DNA from: Gammaproteobacteria bacterium
GTDB lineage: Bacteria > Pseudomonadota > Gammaproteobacteria > Burkholderiales > Rhodocyclaceae
Direction: 5' to 3'
Assembly (NCBI GenBank): GCA_018828385.1
Contig: JAHJVE010000007.1
Location: 186,001 to 250,000 of the forward strand
DNA length: 64,000 bases
The position numbers were made by a program, and so were the translations under genes. Within the stretch, counting starts at the first letter, position 1. The number at the start of each line of letters is the position of its first letter. This document shows, in pieces, positions 29,246 to 37,358 of this stretch. The notes below the pieces were generated by a model that saw nothing but the letters and a program-made list of their open reading frames with translations, made no database searches and had not been told where the DNA came from.

Positions 29246-32200
29246 TCAGAAACTTTCCCGAAAATAGATCACGGGGGAGCGCGGACCACATGCGCCAAAG
29301 CAGACCCGGGCCGATGGCGCCGACAGCGTCAACCAACTGTTGGCGCCACGCAGGATGGTTCCCGAAATATCAACCAGTCCCGTATTTCCGGTGCCTGGCG
29401 CGGACAGGCGCAACCTGGTATCCCCTGACTGCACCGGCGCATTGAGCGTTGCCGTGGTTTTTGTCGCCAAGGCGTTGGTCAATCCGTTGTTGCCGCTGGT
29501 CGGCACGGTCATGATTGTGCAGCTATCGGCTGAATTCACTACCCAGCCGGCGGATGTCCAATATTGGAGCTTGGCCGGCGCGCTGAGTGGCAGCAATTCG
29601 CTGCCGTAGGCATTGGAGAGTTGCAGACGGCCATCAAGCACCCCTGTCGTCCCCAGCTTTCTGGCCGAACACCCAGCCCCGCTGCACGGTCCGGCACTAG
29701 CGGCATCCATGTCGGCTGCCGTGATCGATGCCCCGGCATCGGCATCGTTCACGGCAACACCGATATCGAGCATCCAGAATGGTCCGCCTGCATTGCTTCG
29801 TGTCGTTGCACAAGTCGCCATAGTCAGCGCAACAGGGGTTGCCGCAGGCAAGGAGAATATGGCCGATGCGGAATCAGGAACATTATTGGCATCGGCGTCA
29901 TTCAACACGAAAAGACCATTCGACCATTGCCCGCCGGCCAAACCATTGATCCGGCTCGCCAGATCGCAACCTTGGTGTACAACAGCCTGATCCTCTGCAA
30001 CCAGAGCCGGGTTCGTCACCGGATAACCGATCGCCAGTGAGTAATTGCTGGTCACCACACCGCTGCCGTTGGTTGCCTGCAGGCGATAGGCCACCCCAAT
30101 CGCTGGCTGCCCCATGTAAGTGAAAGGGATGGCCGAACTGCAAAACTGCGAAACGCCCCCACCCAGATAAACGAAATGATCGGGCACGAAGCGACCGAAC
30201 CAAGACGAATTGGGGGCCGACATCCCGGTCTCGCTAAGTCCGAATGAACAACCGTATTTGCCGCTTGCATCCTTGGTGTTGCTATAGCTGCCAGCCACGC
30301 AATCGTTCTTGGTGGCAGCACTATCGACAGTCACCCAATCATCGTCGTAAATGCCGCGTTGTGAGGTGGTATCGGTGGCTGGGTCGTAGCCAAGAAAGCG
30401 GAAATTGCCGACTTCGGAATATAGAAAACTCCCGCTCGCCGTCGAACTTGAGCCTCCCGACACGGCATTTGGAAAAGTGCTTGGCGAAATAGCACCGAGC
30501 ACCCAAGCCGGTGTGTTGGCAGCCATCGCAGCCGTATTGATTTTGGGCTGACCAGTATAGCCACTGGCATTTGCACTGACCGACAGGGTAAAGCTATCGG
30601 TATTTGCCTTGAATTTCGGGCTGCCGGCCAGCGTTGCGTTTGATGCCGATGAGGCAACGCCCGACAACAGGGTGGGGCGCACGGCAAAGCCATCGATCGA
30701 ACAAGCCGTTGTCGTCCCGTCGCTGATTACCGCGACCAGGCGGGAATAGGCCGAATTCAATGTGAAGTTGCCAGTGGTCTTGACCCCCTTGTCGCTTGAG
30801 CTGAAAGTCAGCGACTGACTACCACCGCTGATCGCCGACTTGGCGTTGCAGGCACTGTTCGCGCAAGCGCTGGCCCGGCTCGCGTCATCTCCGCACAAGC
30901 CATCGCTGTTATCGACCAGCTTGACGGTCACCGTCTTCGTACCGCTCGCCGCGTAAGTCGTCTGGATTTGGCTGTTCGATAGTGCCGCCAGCTTCAGCTT
31001 GAACGGCACCCCGGCCAGTTTTGTGTAAATGTGGCCAGTCAGGAAATTCTGCACCGAACTGGAATAGGCCTCATCAATTGCACTGAAACCCCCGGCCGTT
31101 CCGCCATCGGGGGGGACGTAATATTGGGCGCATATCCGTACCTGGCCCAATTCGTGGATATTGGTCGAACCCCCGGTAGACCCGGTAAAGGAGAGTTGCC
31201 AGTTGGCCGGCACGGGCGCCTGGGTATAACCGGCGGCGCTTGCCGCAGCATAGGCATTGAACGATGGAACGACCGATGAATAGCCAGTCCCCGATCCCGA
31301 CGTATCCCGATTGACCGCAACCCAGGTTTGCCCCAGTGCCGAATTTCTGGCATCGACGATGATTTGGTAGTAATGCCCGTAAGCCGGCGAACTTGAACCG
31401 GCATTGTCGACCCCGGGCAACAGGCTACCACTGGTCCCGCCGAGGTATGGATAGCCGGTAGTTCCCGACCCCGACCCGCGCACAGCAACGCCATCGCGAA
31501 TAAAGCCAACTCCGCCGACCCGCCCTTCGTTCGGATTGGAAAAATTGCCGTACTCGTCGATGCCGACGCCGATCCAACCGCCAGCAAAACCACTAGCCAC
31601 CCCGCTGACGGTTTTCTGGGAATAACCCAAAGAGCCGCCGAAGGCGCCGGGAACGGCCGGGACCGTATAGTCGGATAGCGCCATGGCGATCCCGTCGGCG
31701 CCGCTGCCGTTATAGGCATAGTGCTTGAATTCGACTGAAATATAGTTGCCGGCCGCCGGGAAAAAGCCGGGGGCCGTTGCTGCCTTGGCATTGTTGCCCG
31801 TTCTTTCCGTCAAGCGCAGGAAGCCGCTCGAACTGTTAACGTAGGGCACGATCCCGGTGCTGTCGCTGGTCGACACGATCCAGTTGCTGCTGGTGAACAT
31901 CGGCGACGGATTGAGATCGGGGCGCCCGAAATTGTCACACTGGCATGTCAGGGTCAGCCCAGCCGGCGTATTGGACGGTTGCGGGCAGTTGTTCGGCACC
32001 GTCGACCCGGCTTCGCCAATGGCGAATGCCCCAAAAGTCGTCGCCCCGCTCACCTTTCGGCTGTTGGCCGATGGCGCGGTCGGGGTCAGGATCGACCAAG
32101 AACCGGAGGCCTTTTCGCCGGCGACGAAGTTGGCCGGCGTTGCTGCGGCATCAACGTCGTTCACCGCACAGTCGGTGCTGCCGGTGGCATTGCAATACTG

Positions 32201-33448
32201 GAATGTGGCGTCGTAGGTATAAAAAGTGGCGCCGCCCCCGGCGGCCAAAACCCAGTAGCGATTGACACTCTTCGCACTATCGACGCCGGACGTCCCGGCC
32301 GTCGTGTCCGGATGATCGCCGCTGGTCGTTCCGCCCGTGACGGTGCCGCCGAGGGGGCTGCTGTGCCAGGGATAGGCAAAGGTGATCGGCGCATAGTTGC
32401 TGCTGTCGCCGACATCGAAAATACAGGTGGCGTTCCACGGCGGCATGGTCAGCCGCTGGTTGCCGTCGATCCACGTCCCGGCAGCCCGGCTGATCATGTT
32501 GCCGCCGCAGTTCCTCGGAATGATCACCGCATTGCTGCCGGTGGTCAGCTTGCCGGCGGTCAGGGTCAAGGTTCCCCAGCTACTGTCGCCGATGGTCAGG
32601 TCGCCGGCAATGACCAGGCCGTTGCCGTTATTGAGCGTCATGTTGCGGAAGGCGGCCGCTGCCGAAATATGTTGCGTTGCGCTGCCATTGAAGGTCCACG
32701 TCGTCGAGCCGCCGCTGAATGACGATAGCGTGCCGTCGATCGTCAAGTCGCCGCCCAGCGTGACCGTGCTCACCCCGTTCGTACTCAGCGTCGCCCCGCT
32801 GTTGATCGTCAGGTCGCCGAGGACGATGAAGCTGCTTGACGACACCGTCTTGGTTCCACCACTCACGACCAGATTGGGCATCTGGATGTTGTAGTCGTTA
32901 TAGGACTGGCTGCCGCCATCCAGGTACACGGTGGCAACACGGTTCGGCGATCCGCTATTGTTGAAACCGCCGACATTCTGGAACGGATCGCTATCACTCA
33001 GATGGATGACAGCGGCGGATGCCGGATCAAGCGTCAGCGCGTTCCAGTTGATGTCCAGATAGTCGAGACGGACCGTTCCGTCGCCACTCCAGGTCGATGC
33101 GCCCTGCAAAACGATTCGACTATTGCTCCCGCCCTGAATGCTGATCGTGCCGCTATTGCTCAAATCACCGGCCAGGTAGATCGTTCGGCTGTTGCCATCT
33201 CCAGAAATTGACCCGCCTGAATTCACGGTAAGACTGCTCAGCGAGTTGCTGTTGGTATCGAGCGTAAGGCTATCGTTGCCGCGTACCACCACGGCGTCAC
33301 CGACTGCCGGTGGTCCATTGCGGCTTCCCGAACCGCAGTTCCAGGTGTTGTTCGAGCTCCAATCTCCATCGCGACGACTGGTACAAGTCGCGCCGAAGGC
33401 AGCTACGGTCGACACCGCCAAAAGAAGAAATACCAGTAGCCGAATCAT
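29246..33448 (-). CDS. mshQ: MSHA biogenesis protein MshQ with lectin-like domain
   Basis: A very large secreted protein, 1400 residues, signal peptide MIRLLVFLLLAVSTVAAFGA. The N-terminal 300 residues are a repetitive beta-helix-like region (SLTVNSGGSISGDG, LVVSGGTKTVSSSSF). Residues about 502-773 look like an L-type lectin/concanavalin-like fold (GADGIAMALSD, VGIDEYGNFSN). The C-terminal 600 residues match DUF6701/MshQ (SSWFGRFVPDHFVY). The start ATG at 33448 follows GGGGGGTGGG. Likely the surface or pilus-tip component; it ends the pilin half of the locus. Confidence 0.9.
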   Translation of the reverse strand: MIRLLVFLLLAVSTVAAFGATCTSRRDGDWSSNNTWNCGSGSRNGPPAVGDAVVVRGNDSLTLDTNSNSLSSLTVNSGGSISGDGNSRTIYLAGDLSNSGTISIQGGSNSRIVLQGASTWSGDGTVRLDYLDINWNALTLDPASAAVIHLSDSDPFQNVGGFNNSGSPNRVATVYLDGGSQSYNDYNIQMPNLVVSGGTKTVSSSSFIVLGDLTINSGATLSTNGVSTVTLGGDLTIDGTLSSFSGGSTTWTFNGSATQHISAAAAFRNMTLNNGNGLVIAGDLTIGDSSWGTLTLTAGKLTTGSNAVIIPRNCGGNMISRAAGTWIDGNQRLTMPPWNATCIFDVGDSSNYAPITFAYPWHSSPLGGTVTGGTTSGDHPDTTAGTSGVDSAKSVNRYWVLAAGGGATFYTYDATFQYCNATGSTDCAVNDVDAAATPANFVAGEKASGSWSILTPTAPSANSRKVSGATTFGAFAIGEAGSTVPNNCPQPSNTPAGLTLTCQCDNFGRPDLNPSPMFTSSNWIVSTSDSTGIVPYVNSSSGFLRLTERTGNNAKAATAPGFFPAAGNYISVEFKHYAYNGSGADGIAMALSDYTVPAVPGAFGGSLGYSQKTVSGVASGFAGGWIGVGIDEYGNFSNPNEGRVGGVGFIRDGVAVRGSGSGTTGYPYLGGTSGSLLPGVDNAGSSSPAYGHYYQIIVDARNSALGQTWVAVNRDTSGSGTGYSSVVPSFNAYAAASAAGYTQAPVPANWQLSFTGSTGGSTNIHELGQVRICAQYYVPPDGGTAGGFSAIDEAYSSSVQNFLTGHIYTKLAGVPFKLKLAALSNSQIQTTYAASGTKTVTVKLVDNSDGLCGDDASRASACANSACNAKSAISGGSQSLTFSSSDKGVKTTGNFTLNSAYSRLVAVISDGTTTACSIDGFAVRPTLLSGVASSASNATLAGSPKFKANTDSFTLSVSANASGYTGQPKINTAAMAANTPAWVLGAISPSTFPNAVSGGSSSTASGSFLYSEVGNFRFLGYDPATDTTSQRGIYDDDWVTVDSAATKNDCVAGSYSNTKDASGKYGCSFGLSETGMSAPNSSWFGRFVPDHFVYLGGGVSQFCSSAIPFTYMGQPAIGVAYRLQATNGSGVVTSNYSLAIGYPVTNPALVAEDQAVVHQGCDLASRINGLAGGQWSNGLFVLNDADANNVPDSASAIFSLPAATPVALTMATCATTRSNAGGPFWMLDIGVAVNDADAGASITAADMDAASAGPCSGAGCSARKLGTTGVLDGRLQLSNAYGSELLPLSAPAKLQYWTSAGWVVNSADSCTIMTVPTSGNNGLTNALATKTTATLNAPVQSGDTRLRLSAPGTGNTGLVDISGTILRGANSWLTLSAPSARVCFGACGPRSPVIYFRESF
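31109..31115. repeat. G7/C7 homopolymer inside mshQ
   Basis: Seven G on the + strand (C7 in the mshQ coding strand, encoding the PP of VPPDGG), just after the lectin-like domain. A one-base change would truncate MshQ at about residue 780. Confidence 0.9.
33406..33440 (-). repeat. Dispersed repeat, partial copy G (mshQ signal peptide)
   Basis: Core AGCTACGGTCGACACC on the + strand, followed by GCCAAAAG and AAGAAATACC. Only the core and a loose A-rich flank match. It encodes AVSTVAA in the MshQ signal peptide, comparable to STVA in RecQ. Confidence 0.5.
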
Positions 33449-33461
33449 TCCCACCCCCCGT

Positions 33462-33950
33462 TCAGCAGTCATAAGGCGCCGTCGCTATCAACGGATCCCG
33501 GCATTTTTCCAGCGTCACCTCGACCTGCCGCTCGATGCCCGGCGCCTTGACGCCGGCGGCGGTTGCTTGCGAAACGATACGGTAGATGCGGAGTTGCCGG
33601 GCGCCTTCGGTCGTATCCCAGCTCTGGCAAGTGACCGTCACGGCATGCCCCGGGATGGCTGGCGTGCCATTGACGCAAGCCGGCAACCCGGCGCCCTGGG
33701 CGTTCGGGTCGAGTTGGAACATGCCCCACTCGGCGCCGGCCCGCGCCGCCTGATAGGCCCGCGCGCCACCGATGTCGGCGGCCTGGTTTACATGCGCCGT
33801 CGATACGACATTGGCGATGACGGCGGCCAGAATCGACATCAGCAACAGCAGGAAGACGCCGGTGATGATCGAGACACCGTGCTGGCGTCGCCGCGGGGAA
33901 ATTCCCGAATCCCACGGTCGACCGGAAAAAATGGGCAAATTTGAAATCAT
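33462..33950 (-). CDS. mshP: MSHA biogenesis protein MshP
   Basis: 162 residues, pilin-like. The N-terminus is a long basic leader, then QHGVSIITGVFLLLLMSILAAVIANV, the MshP hydrophobic segment, which lacks the usual Glu5. The rest is a small pseudopilin-type domain (AYQAARAGAEWGMFQL). The start ATG overlaps the mshO stop (ATGA). The first 13 or so residues (MISNLPIFSGRPW) are encoded by repeat copy H. Confidence 0.9.
   Translation of the reverse strand: MISNLPIFSGRPWDSGISPRRRQHGVSIITGVFLLLLMSILAAVIANVVSTAHVNQAADIGGARAYQAARAGAEWGMFQLDPNAQGAGLPACVNGTPAIPGHAVTVTCQSWDTTEGARQLRIYRIVSQATAAGVKAPGIERQVEVTLEKCRDPLIATAPYDC
33911..33948 (-). repeat. Dispersed 37-bp repeat, copy H (mshO stop / mshP leader)
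   Basis: On the + strand TCCCACGGTCGACCGG, AAAAAAT, GGGC and AAATTTGAAAT. It covers the start of mshP and part of the mshO stop. Confidence 0.85.
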
Positions 33951-34765
33951 GGCGTGTTCTGTACATCGACCTGATGCAGCAGCTCGACCGATTCGCCGTT
34001 GCGCGTCAGCGTCAGACGCAGGACGACCAGCCCGTTGCGCTGGAGAATCGCCGGCACGTAGTTGAAGGCGCAGAAAGTCACGTTGTCGGCCATGACCGCG
34101 GCGACGCCGCCCAGCGCGCCAAAGGCGACGGGCTGCGCGGCAAGGAAACCGTAGCCGGAATGGCGAAGCAACGTATTTCCAGCGCACTCATAGGTCACCG
34201 GCGCACCGACGATCTGGAAGCGGTTTTGCGGCGAGGCCAGCGGAAATTGGGTACCGGCCGGGTCAAAGGTGATGTTGTTGAGGCCGGCACCCGGCGTCGC
34301 AGTCCGCCGACTGGTACCTTCATAAACATCGGAACCGGGCTGGCCAAGGTTGAAAACAACCAGCTCATGGCCGGCGGGGATGGTCACCGACGGGCCGAGC
34401 ACATCGAAGGTGCTGTCACTGTTGCTGGCGAAATTCAGAATATCGCCGCCACCGGTTGAATTGAGCTCGGCCCGGTAGCGGCCGGCATCGCGAATCGGCA
34501 CGAATTCGAGAAAGTTGCCGGAGAGGCGCACGCTGTTGGGCAACGCCGCCTGCAGTTCGCGGGCGATCCGGCGCAGGGTCGTATCGGCCGCATCCGACAG
34601 TTCGGCCCGGTTGCCGGCATCGATATAGGCGTCGACCTGGCCGCGCCCGAACATCGCCACCATCGAAACGATAATGCCGGTGATGACAATCGAAATGATC
34701 ATCTCGACCAGTGTGAAGCCACGGTCAACCCGAAAAAACGGCCGAAAATCAAATGCGCGGCGCAT
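33947..34765 (-). CDS. mshO: MSHA biogenesis protein MshO (minor prepilin)
   Basis: 272 residues. Type IV prepilin signal: leader MRRAFDFRPFFRVDRG, then FTLVEMIISIVITGIIVSMVAMFG, with the G/F cleavage site and Glu5. The large C-terminal domain is PilW/MshO-like (ADTTLRRIARELQAALPNSVRL). Starts inside mshD (17-nt overlap). Most of the leader (FDFRPFFRVDRG) is encoded by repeat copy I. Confidence 0.92.
   Translation of the reverse strand: MRRAFDFRPFFRVDRGFTLVEMIISIVITGIIVSMVAMFGRGQVDAYIDAGNRAELSDAADTTLRRIARELQAALPNSVRLSGNFLEFVPIRDAGRYRAELNSTGGGDILNFASNSDSTFDVLGPSVTIPAGHELVVFNLGQPGSDVYEGTSRRTATPGAGLNNITFDPAGTQFPLASPQNRFQIVGAPVTYECAGNTLLRHSGYGFLAAQPVAFGALGGVAAVMADNVTFCAFNYVPAILQRNGLVVLRLTLTRNGESVELLHQVDVQNTP
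34716..34753 (-). repeat. Dispersed 37-bp repeat, copy I (mshD stop / mshO leader)
   Basis: On the + strand AGCCACGGTCAACCCG, AAAAAAC, GGCC and GAAAATCAAAT. It contains the mshD stop codon and encodes the MshO leader up to the prepilin cleavage glycine. Confidence 0.85.
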
Positions 34766-35309
34766 AGCGGAAACGATAGCCGGTCAGAGAAAAGGTTTCG
34801 CTGCCGCGAGTAACGGTCACCGTGACGCTGAGCGCTGCCGAGTCATCGGCCAGGCCCAGGGCAGTTCCGGCAGGTGCAACGGCAACGCTGGCGGAGTAGC
34901 CGGCCATGGCATGGCTGCCGGAGGGATCGTCAATATTGGCCCAGGAATGGCCGCCGTAGTCGGAAACGTTATCGAAAGGCGAATCAGGCGCAACGCCAAA
35001 GCGGGTCTCGGCACCGCTGAATGAGGCCGTGGTATTGGTGTTCTGCGGGCTGGCGCAATCGCCGTAAGACAGTGCCGTCGACGCCGCCGGATCATCCGGA
35101 TCACACCACGTAAACGGCTGGTGCATGACCTCGTTGAGCAGCGATTCGGCAATGGCAACCAGTTGCTTGGTCAGCATCGGATCGGCGCTGGCCCGGATGG
35201 CCGGATTCATCACGGAGACGAGGCCGATCACGCCAACGCTGACGATGATGATGAACATGATCTGCTCGATCAGCGTGATACCGCGCTGCAGGGCAGGCCT
35301 AGTGGACAT
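34749..35309 (-). CDS. mshD: MSHA biogenesis protein MshD (minor prepilin)
   Basis: 186 residues. Prepilin signal MSTRPALQRG / ITLIEQIMFIIIVSVGVIGLVSVM, PilV/MshD type. It contains NEVMHQPFTWCDPDD, typical of MshD. The start at 35309 overlaps the mshC stop; an in-frame ATG at 35327 would add six residues. Confidence 0.91.
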   Translation of the reverse strand: MSTRPALQRGITLIEQIMFIIIVSVGVIGLVSVMNPAIRASADPMLTKQLVAIAESLLNEVMHQPFTWCDPDDPAASTALSYGDCASPQNTNTTASFSGAETRFGVAPDSPFDNVSDYGGHSWANIDDPSGSHAMAGYSASVAVAPAGTALGLADDSAALSVTVTVTRGSETFSLTGYRFRYAPRI

Positions 35310-35811
35310 AACCCGTTTCCGCTTCAACGGTGATCGCCAGTGCCGCGGGAAGGCCGGTCACGCTGATTACCGCGCCGCTGGCCGGCCGGCCGGCCGCATC
35401 AAAGACGATATTGGCCGGCAGCGCGGAGAAGGTGACATTTCCCGTCGCTGTCACGACCAGCGGATTGGTATCCGGCCCGGCCAGCGCATTGCCGACCGCG
35501 CAATTGGCGGCACCGTTGGCGGTCGAGATCGCAAAAGTAACGCTCGCCGGCGGCGAGGAAAAACTGGCGCAAACCGTCCGCCGGGCAGCAATGGCGGATT
35601 TCTGTGCGTAGCGCAGGCCGGCGACGACGCGGTCGCGAAAGCCGCGTTCGTCGAAACCGGAAGTGCCGCTCCATTTTGGGAATACCACCACGGCGAGAAT
35701 TCCGATGATGACTATCGTCGCAACCAACTCAATCAGCGTAAATCCATTTTCCAAAGACGAAAACCCGCCACTGGGCGGGTTTTCAGCTGATTCGCAGACC
35801 GCAGGCCGCAT
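35299..35811 (-). CDS. mshC: MSHA biogenesis protein MshC (minor prepilin), start uncertain
   Basis: Minor pilin with ENG / FTLIELVATIVIIGILAVVVFPKW and FRDRVVAGLRYAQKSAIAARRTVC, typical of MshC. Two starts are possible. ATG 35811 gives a 27-residue leader and 170 residues in all, but its first codons would include an 11-bp terminator-like hairpin. TTG 35754 gives the compact leader MENG just after the hairpin (151 residues), like the leaders of neighbouring pilins. Neither has a strong Shine-Dalgarno. Confidence 0.88.
   Translation of the reverse strand: MRPAVCESAENPPSGGFSSLENGFTLIELVATIVIIGILAVVVFPKWSGTSGFDERGFRDRVVAGLRYAQKSAIAARRTVCASFSSPPASVTFAISTANGAANCAVGNALAGPDTNPLVVTATGNVTFSALPANIVFDAAGRPASGAVISVTGLPAALAITVEAETGYVH
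35759..35784 (-). terminator. Hairpin at the mshC start (attenuator candidate)
   Basis: Perfect 11-bp stem GAAAACCCGCC / GGCGGGTTTTC with a 4-nt loop, followed on the minus strand by GTCTTTGG. It lies about 90 nt after the pilin stop and would lower transcription of mshC-Q relative to the pilins. Confidence 0.7.
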
Positions 35812-35845
35812 TGACAGCGACCTGACTAATTCACGAAACAACGAT

Positions 35846-35863
35846 AAAGAGGATCGCCTCTTT
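35846..35863. terminator. Small hairpin after the pilin gene
   Basis: AAAGAGG / CCTCTTT with a 4-nt loop, 13 nt after the pilin stop codon and upstream of the larger hairpin. Its T-run is longer on the + strand; on the minus strand CCTCTTTATCG follows. Confidence 0.45.
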
Positions 35864-35875
35864 TGCGTCGCTGCA

Positions 35876-36274
35876 TTACTGCCCGGCACCAATGCCGCTA
35901 AAGGTCGTCGGCCCGGTGGGCGTGTAGCCTGTCAGTACCAGAGTGCAGCTCACGTTCGTCCCGTTGCCAGCAATCGCGGCTGCGGTAACACTGTAACCGG
36001 TAGGCAGGCCACCCTGCATAATGGAACCGGTGTCATCGCAGTTATCGACCGCGACGCACTTGTTCGCAGTGACAACATTGTTCTTTGCCGCGCAACCGGC
36101 GTAGTTCACTGTCATCGCCGATGCAGCCCCCCCCCGGACACCCTGATACGCTGCTTCATTGGCCTCCGAACGCAGATCAATAAACTTCGGCAATGCCGTC
36201 GCCGCGAGAATGCCAAGAATGACAATCACGACCACCAGTTCGATCAGGGTAAAACCTTTTTGCATAGCTTTCAT
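35876..36274 (-). CDS. mshA: MSHA-type prepilin (mshA position)
   Basis: Major or minor type IV prepilin, 132 residues. Leader MKAMQKG, then [38 protein letters not shown] and a short C-terminal domain with cysteines ([25 protein letters not shown]) for disulfide loops. The AGGAG Shine-Dalgarno lies 6 nt before the ATG. It occupies the mshA place in the Vibrio order, but which of the two pilins here is the major subunit cannot be told from sequence. Contains a G9 tract. Confidence 0.87.
   Translation of the reverse strand: MKAMQKGFTLIELVVVIVILGILAATALPKFIDLRSEANEAAYQGVRGGAASAMTVNYAGCAAKNNVVTANKCVAVDNCDDTGSIMQGGLPTGYSVTAAAIAGNGTNVSCTLVLTGYTPTGPTTFSGIGAGQ
36127..36135. repeat. C9/G9 homopolymer inside the pilin gene
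   Basis: Nine C on the + strand, read as CGG GGG GGG G in the pilin coding strand (Arg-Gly-Gly-Ala of VRGGAAS). Slippage by one base would frameshift the pilin after about 50 residues. Confidence 0.95.
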
Positions 36275-36298
36275 CACCAACTCCTAAAAATTAAAAAA

Positions 36299-36901
36299 TC
36301 AACATCCGGTCGTAGTCAGCCCGCTGATCGTTGCCGCAGTATTCGGCGCCGTCGGTTGGGTATAGGTAAAGAAACAGGTCGCTGCTGTTGTTGCGCCGAG
36401 GACGCCAAAGGTGGCGACACCGCCGGCGACGTCATAGGTATAGCCCTCAGCCTGCAATTGCGCAGCGGTCGGGTTGAAAACACCGGTCAGGCCGGCCATG
36501 GACAGGACACCTGCAGTGCCTATCGCCGTCACCGCCGGGTAGGCGTAGACCATGTTGATGAGGCCGCTTTCAGTACAAATGGTGCCGCTCGCCCCGGTCG
36601 CGTTATCCGCCGTGCCACCACCGGCGCAAGGTGCCGTATCGGCAATGCCGGCCCGCGAAAACGCCGTGGCATGGACCAGCGCCGAGGCGGCCGAAACGCT
36701 GCCACGAGCTGCCTGCAGCTTGGCGATACGGGCATCGCGCTGCAGATTGACGAAACGCGGCAAGGCAACCGCCGCCAGAATGCCGAGAATGATGACGACG
36801 ACAATCAGCTCGATCAGCGTGAAGCCGAACTGGCCTTGCCTGGGCGTGGATTTACGGTTCATGTCGTCATTAACGGGTAGAAGTTTTATTACTTTAGACA
36901 T
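36299..36901 (-). CDS. mshB: MSHA-type prepilin (mshB position)
   Basis: 200 residues. The start ATG 36901 has AAGGAA upstream and gives a long leader ([17 protein letters not shown]...QFG) before [41 protein letters not shown], which is very similar to Vibrio MshA/MshB. A later ATG at 36862 would give a 13-residue leader. The C-terminal domain holds paired cysteines (APCAGG, TICTE, ATCFF, TTGC). Symbol given by gene order; it could equally be the major MshA-like pilin. Confidence 0.85.
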   Translation of the reverse strand: MSKVIKLLPVNDDMNRKSTPRQGQFGFTLIELIVVVIILGILAAVALPRFVNLQRDARIAKLQAARGSVSAASALVHATAFSRAGIADTAPCAGGGTADNATGASGTICTESGLINMVYAYPAVTAIGTAGVLSMAGLTGVFNPTAAQLQAEGYTYDVAGGVATFGVLGATTAATCFFTYTQPTAPNTAATISGLTTTGC

Positions 36902-36922
36902 ATTCACTTTCCTTCTCAACAC

Positions 36923-37351
36923 TTATTCTCGTTGATCTTCAAGTCGCAACAACCCGACCCCTGCCACAACAGCCCTCTGGCTCTCGATATTGCTATCGCG
37001 ACTGAGCCTGAACCTGGCCCGATGCCCGTCGCGAAAACGGTAAACCAACTCCCTCGCCCTGCGGTCGAAATACCAGACCGCCTCACTGTCCGGCACGCCG
37101 TCCACTTCCCCCAGGTAGTTTGCCGGCCGACTGGCAACCCAGTCGAGCGGGTTGTCACTCTTCGGCAAACTGCCGCCAAAGGTTTCGCGGTGTGCCACCA
37201 CCTCCATCAAGCCGATGCGTATCGCCGACACTTCAGACTGCACACCTGCCTCTTCCATTTCATTGCTCGTCCGCCCTAGCGCCTTCAAGAGCACTAAGGC
37301 GAGGATGCTGATCAGGACGACGGCAACCGCGAATTCGTAATAGCGCCGCAT
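36923..37351 (-). CDS. mshF: MSHA biogenesis protein MshF
   Basis: 142 residues: MRRYYEFAVAVVLISILALVLLKALGR is a membrane segment, followed by a small periplasmic domain (RIGLMEVVAHRETFGGSLPKSDNPLDW, RELVYRF). Little conserved across species; identification rests on position between mshG and the pilins and on this layout. The start lies 8 nt after the mshG stop. Confidence 0.8.
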   Translation of the reverse strand: MRRYYEFAVAVVLISILALVLLKALGRTSNEMEEAGVQSEVSAIRIGLMEVVAHRETFGGSLPKSDNPLDWVASRPANYLGEVDGVPDSEAVWYFDRRARELVYRFRDGHRARFRLSRDSNIESQRAVVAGVGLLRLEDQRE

Positions 37352-37358
37352 GGCCGCA

